A stretch of DNA of 24,401 bases, taken from positions 1 through 24,401 of the forward strand of contig JBBSUT010000018.1 of NCBI GenBank assembly GCA_038234155.1, given 5' to 3'. Both the position numbers and the translations under genes were made by a program. This DNA is from Novosphingopyxis sp038234155. Its GTDB lineage: Bacteria; Pseudomonadota; Alphaproteobacteria; Sphingomonadales; Sphingomonadaceae. Of this stretch, positions 22,515-24,401 are shown piece by piece; positions within the stretch are counted from its first letter, which is position 1, and each line of letters opens with the position of its first letter. The notes under the pieces were generated by a model. It was not told the origin of the DNA. It worked only from the letters and a program-made list of their open reading frames with translations, and made no database searches.

Positions 22515-23105
22515 ATGACCTTCAACGATCTCGCAACGCCGCTGCGCTATCTACAGACCCGCCGATCCGCCAAGCCGCGCGATATGGGCGGAGCCCGCCC
22601 GGATGGCGCAGAAATGGAGGCCCTTGCGATTCTCGCGGCGCGCACACCCGATCATGGCAAGCTGTCGCCTTGGCGTTTCACCATCGTTCCCGATACCGCG
22701 CGTCCGGCATTTAAGACGCTGTTGGAACGCGCGTTTCTGGCTGCCAATCCGGGCGCGCGATCAGCTTCGGTCGATGCGGCTGCCCAATTGGCGGACTATG
22801 ACGCGGCGCTGGTAATTGCCGCATTCGCGCCGGTCGACAGCGCCAAAATTCCGTTGTGGGAACAGCAACTGAGCTGCGGCGCGGCGGTGATGAACCTGTG
22901 CCATGCCGCCAATGCCCTCGGCTATGTCAGCGGGTGGATAACGGGCTGGGCGAGTACCGACCCCATGGTTACCGCGCAGTTCTGCGAAGATGGTGACCGG
23001 ATCGCGGGGATCATATTTATCGGATCGAGCGCGGCCGAGATGGAAGAACGCCCCCGCCCCGATCCAGACGCTGTCGTGCACACGTGGAAGGGAATGATAT
23101 TCTAG
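22515..23105 (+). CDS. Nitroreductase family protein (YdjA-like)
   Basis: A 196-residue FMN-dependent nitroreductase-fold protein. It opens with LRYLQTRRSAKPRDMGG, and the PDHGKLSPWRFTIV segment matches the phosphate/FMN-binding stretch of short YdjA-type members. The middle WEQQLSCGAAVMNLCHAANALGYVSGWITGW is the typical helix and loop, and IIFIGSSAAEMEERPRPDP is the usual C-terminal segment. The natural substrate is unknown. ATG at 22515 is chosen because homology begins there; no ribosome site precedes it, and the open frame runs further upstream without support. The GntR gene lies 137 bases downstream on the same strand. Confidence 0.88.
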   Translation: MTFNDLATPLRYLQTRRSAKPRDMGGARPDGAEMEALAILAARTPDHGKLSPWRFTIVPDTARPAFKTLLERAFLAANPGARSASVDAAAQLADYDAALVIAAFAPVDSAKIPLWEQQLSCGAAVMNLCHAANALGYVSGWITGWASTDPMVTAQFCEDGDRIAGIIFIGSSAAEMEERPRPDPDAVVHTWKGMIF

Positions 23106-23242
23106 GCGCGGGCACCCTGGACGCGCTGAAGGCTCATACGACTGTTCTTCAACTGGCTCAGCATGGAAGGCGTGGGCAAAGCGCGGTCATTCATCCACCT
23201 GCCACTTGACCCGACCCACTGTATTATGGCACTGATCCACAC

Positions 23243-23590
23243 ATGGCTGATCCGCAAAAACCCGTTTACCTTCGCTTGCGCGATATCATTGCCGCCGCCA
23301 TCATGGATGGCACCTATGCGGACGGCGATGCCTTGCCGTCAGTGCGTAGCTTTGCCGCCGATCAGGGCGCCAATCCGCTCACCGTTGCCAAGGCGTACCA
23401 GACCTTTCAGGATCAGGATCTGATCGTGGTGAAACGCGGTATCGGGCTATTCGTTGCCGCTGGCGCCCGGGCGCAGCTGCGTAAGATAGAGCGCGCCCGG
23501 TTTCTCAGCGAGACATGGCCGCCGGTGCGGGTGCAAATGGCGCGGCTTGATATCGATCTGACCGATTTGCTGAAGCGGGCGAACGCCTGA
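23243..23590 (+). CDS. GntR-family regulator, YtrA subfamily
   Basis: A 115-residue DNA-binding protein. It is a winged helix of the GntR family: PVYLRLRDIIAAAIMDGTYADGDALPSVRSFAADQGANPLTVAKAYQTFQDQDLIVVKRGIGLFVA. A short helical tail of about 40 residues follows. The missing large ligand domain and total length near 120 place it in the YtrA subfamily, whose members often control transporter or stress genes nearby. The ATG at 23243 has no clear ribosome site. A TATTAT hexamer lies 15-20 bases upstream, so a very short leader is possible. Its target cannot be told, but the preceding nitroreductase gene is on the same strand. Confidence 0.9.
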   Translation: MADPQKPVYLRLRDIIAAAIMDGTYADGDALPSVRSFAADQGANPLTVAKAYQTFQDQDLIVVKRGIGLFVAAGARAQLRKIERARFLSETWPPVRVQMARLDIDLTDLLKRANA

Positions 23591-23623
23591 GTTGCGATCG
23601 GTGCGGCGTACCGTGCGCGCTGT

Positions 23624-24401
23624 TTAGGCAGCGCGGGCTGCCAATGCCTGCGCCAGATGAAACCGCGCCAATTTGCTGCCGGGTTGCAGCGCCACCGCCT
23701 TTTGCAGGATCTCGACCGCCTCATCCGCGTGTCCGGCCTTTAGCGCGACATAACCGTAGACATGCACCGCCGCCGGATTGCCCGGTTGCACGCGGTAAGC
23801 CAGCCGCGCGCGCGCAAGCGCTTCCGAAGGACGGCCTGCCTCCAGCAACGCGCGGGCGTAATTGAACTGCAGGGCCGCGTCGTTCGGGCCCAGGACGGCT
23901 ATCAGCCCCGCATAGAGCGCGGCTGCATTGGCGCTCTGCCCCATGTCCAGATAATCGTCCGCGAGCATGTGCCGTGCGCCGACATCCGCCGGATTGGAGC
24001 GCAAGAACCGCAGCAACAGGTTGCGCACGGCCGCAGGATTGTTCTCCCTTCGCGCAAGCGACACCATGCGCGCCAGCAGCGACGGCGAGAAGCCGAGCGC
24101 CTCGGCGCGGGCGTAGGCATCGAACGCGGCCATCGGATCACCGGTTTCGGCCAGCAGATCCCCGACCAGCATATACGCGTCCGCAGCGCCCGGATTGCGG
24201 CTGAGCAGATCTTGCGCCATCACGAGTGCGGCTGCGCTGTCCCCTGACGCGTTCATGGCGCGGACCTGTTGGATCGGATCGCCCCCCTGGCCGACAAACA
24301 CCGCCGCGTCACCGCCAGCGATTTGCGCGCGGTCGACCCATGCCATGGCATCAGCCCGGTCCCCGCCCGCCTCGAGCGCGCGTGCCAGGACAAGTGCGGC
24401 A
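23624..24401 (-). CDS. Tetratricopeptide-repeat protein (5' end beyond the window)
   Basis: The frame is open to the window edge, so at least 258 residues are present and the N-terminus is missing; the ATG at 24346 is internal. Repeated helix pairs of about 34 residues with the TPR pattern are visible, for example NPGAADAYMLVGDLLAETGDPMAAFDAYARAEAL, PNDAALQFNYARALLEAGRPSEALARARLAY and NPAAVHVYGYVALKAGHADEAVEILQKAVAL. The protein ends soon after SKLARFHLAQALAARAA. TPR proteins act as protein-interaction scaffolds; no partner can be named here. The C-terminal repeats resemble those of exopolysaccharide/PEP-CTERM-type TPR proteins, but this is only an impression. It converges on the GntR gene with 33 bases between stops. 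Confidence 0.85.
   Translation of the reverse strand, partial: AALVLARALEAGGDRADAMAWVDRAQIAGGDAAVFVGQGGDPIQQVRAMNASGDSAAALVMAQDLLSRNPGAADAYMLVGDLLAETGDPMAAFDAYARAEALGFSPSLLARMVSLARRENNPAAVRNLLLRFLRSNPADVGARHMLADDYLDMGQSANAAALYAGLIAVLGPNDAALQFNYARALLEAGRPSEALARARLAYRVQPGNPAAVHVYGYVALKAGHADEAVEILQKAVALQPGSKLARFHLAQALAARAA

Noticed and set aside
1..24401. Mobile elements, CRISPR arrays, tRNA or rRNA genes, defence islands
   Set aside because: No transposase, integrase, regularly spaced repeats, tRNA-like cloverleaf or known defence gene set was seen. The only methyltransferase is the housekeeping CcrM, without a restriction partner.

Overview
The window is a 24.4 kb piece of a GC-rich chromosome. 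It most likely comes from an alphaproteobacterium of the order Sphingomonadales. The reasons are a CcrM-type adenine methyltransferase with GANTC sites upstream, a three-gene transhydrogenase (pntAa/pntAb/pntB), a tiny aa3-type oxidase subunit IV gene, tad pilus genes, and a dihydropteroate synthase with a long N-terminal extension. The genus cannot be fixed from the sequence alone. No tRNA, rRNA, insertion sequence, prophage or CRISPR array was seen. The region reads as ordinary, densely packed housekeeping chromosome.

Layout, left to right. 1-1087: the end of tadB and all of tadC (+, pilus platform proteins). 1165-1587: an exported DUF2147 protein (+). 1651-6389 (all -): read from the right, a small oxidase subunit IV protein, pntAa, a fasciclin-domain lipoprotein, pntAb, pntB and an aspartate/glutamate racemase-family protein. 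The fasciclin gene and its terminator split the transhydrogenase genes into two blocks. 6644-9587 (+): an NtrC-type response regulator, a membrane-anchored TonB-like protein and a DUF2383 four-helix protein closed by a strong terminator. 9650-14980 (-): glmM, thiD, rnhB, then a 281 bp regulatory gap, ccrM and folP. glmM/thiD and thiD/rnhB overlap by 1 and 4 bases. 15077-17460 (+): an alanine/glycine cation symporter overlapping an aldo/keto reductase. 17464-17625 (-): a 53-residue orphan. 17912-22384 (-): a POT peptide transporter followed by two exported amidohydrolases. 22515-23590 (+): a nitroreductase-fold protein and a YtrA-type GntR regulator. 23624-24401 (-): a TPR protein running off the window.

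How genes may work together. The POT transporter and the amidohydrolase pair look like one peptide or dipeptide uptake-and-hydrolysis unit; one of the two hydrolases has lost its metal-binding HxH motif. glmM (cell-wall precursor), thiD (thiamine), rnhB and ccrM (DNA maintenance and methylation) and folP (folate) form a housekeeping string. Within it ccrM has its own upstream region, with a near-consensus CtrA box and three GANTC sites, much like the cell-cycle control known for Caulobacter ccrM.

No clear new multi-gene system was found. The points most worth checking are the ccrM control region, the split transhydrogenase locus, and three enzymes or regulators with altered key residues: the racemase (Ala in place of the first catalytic residue), the NtrC-type regulator (NAFTGA instead of GAFTGA) and the HxH-less amidohydrolase.
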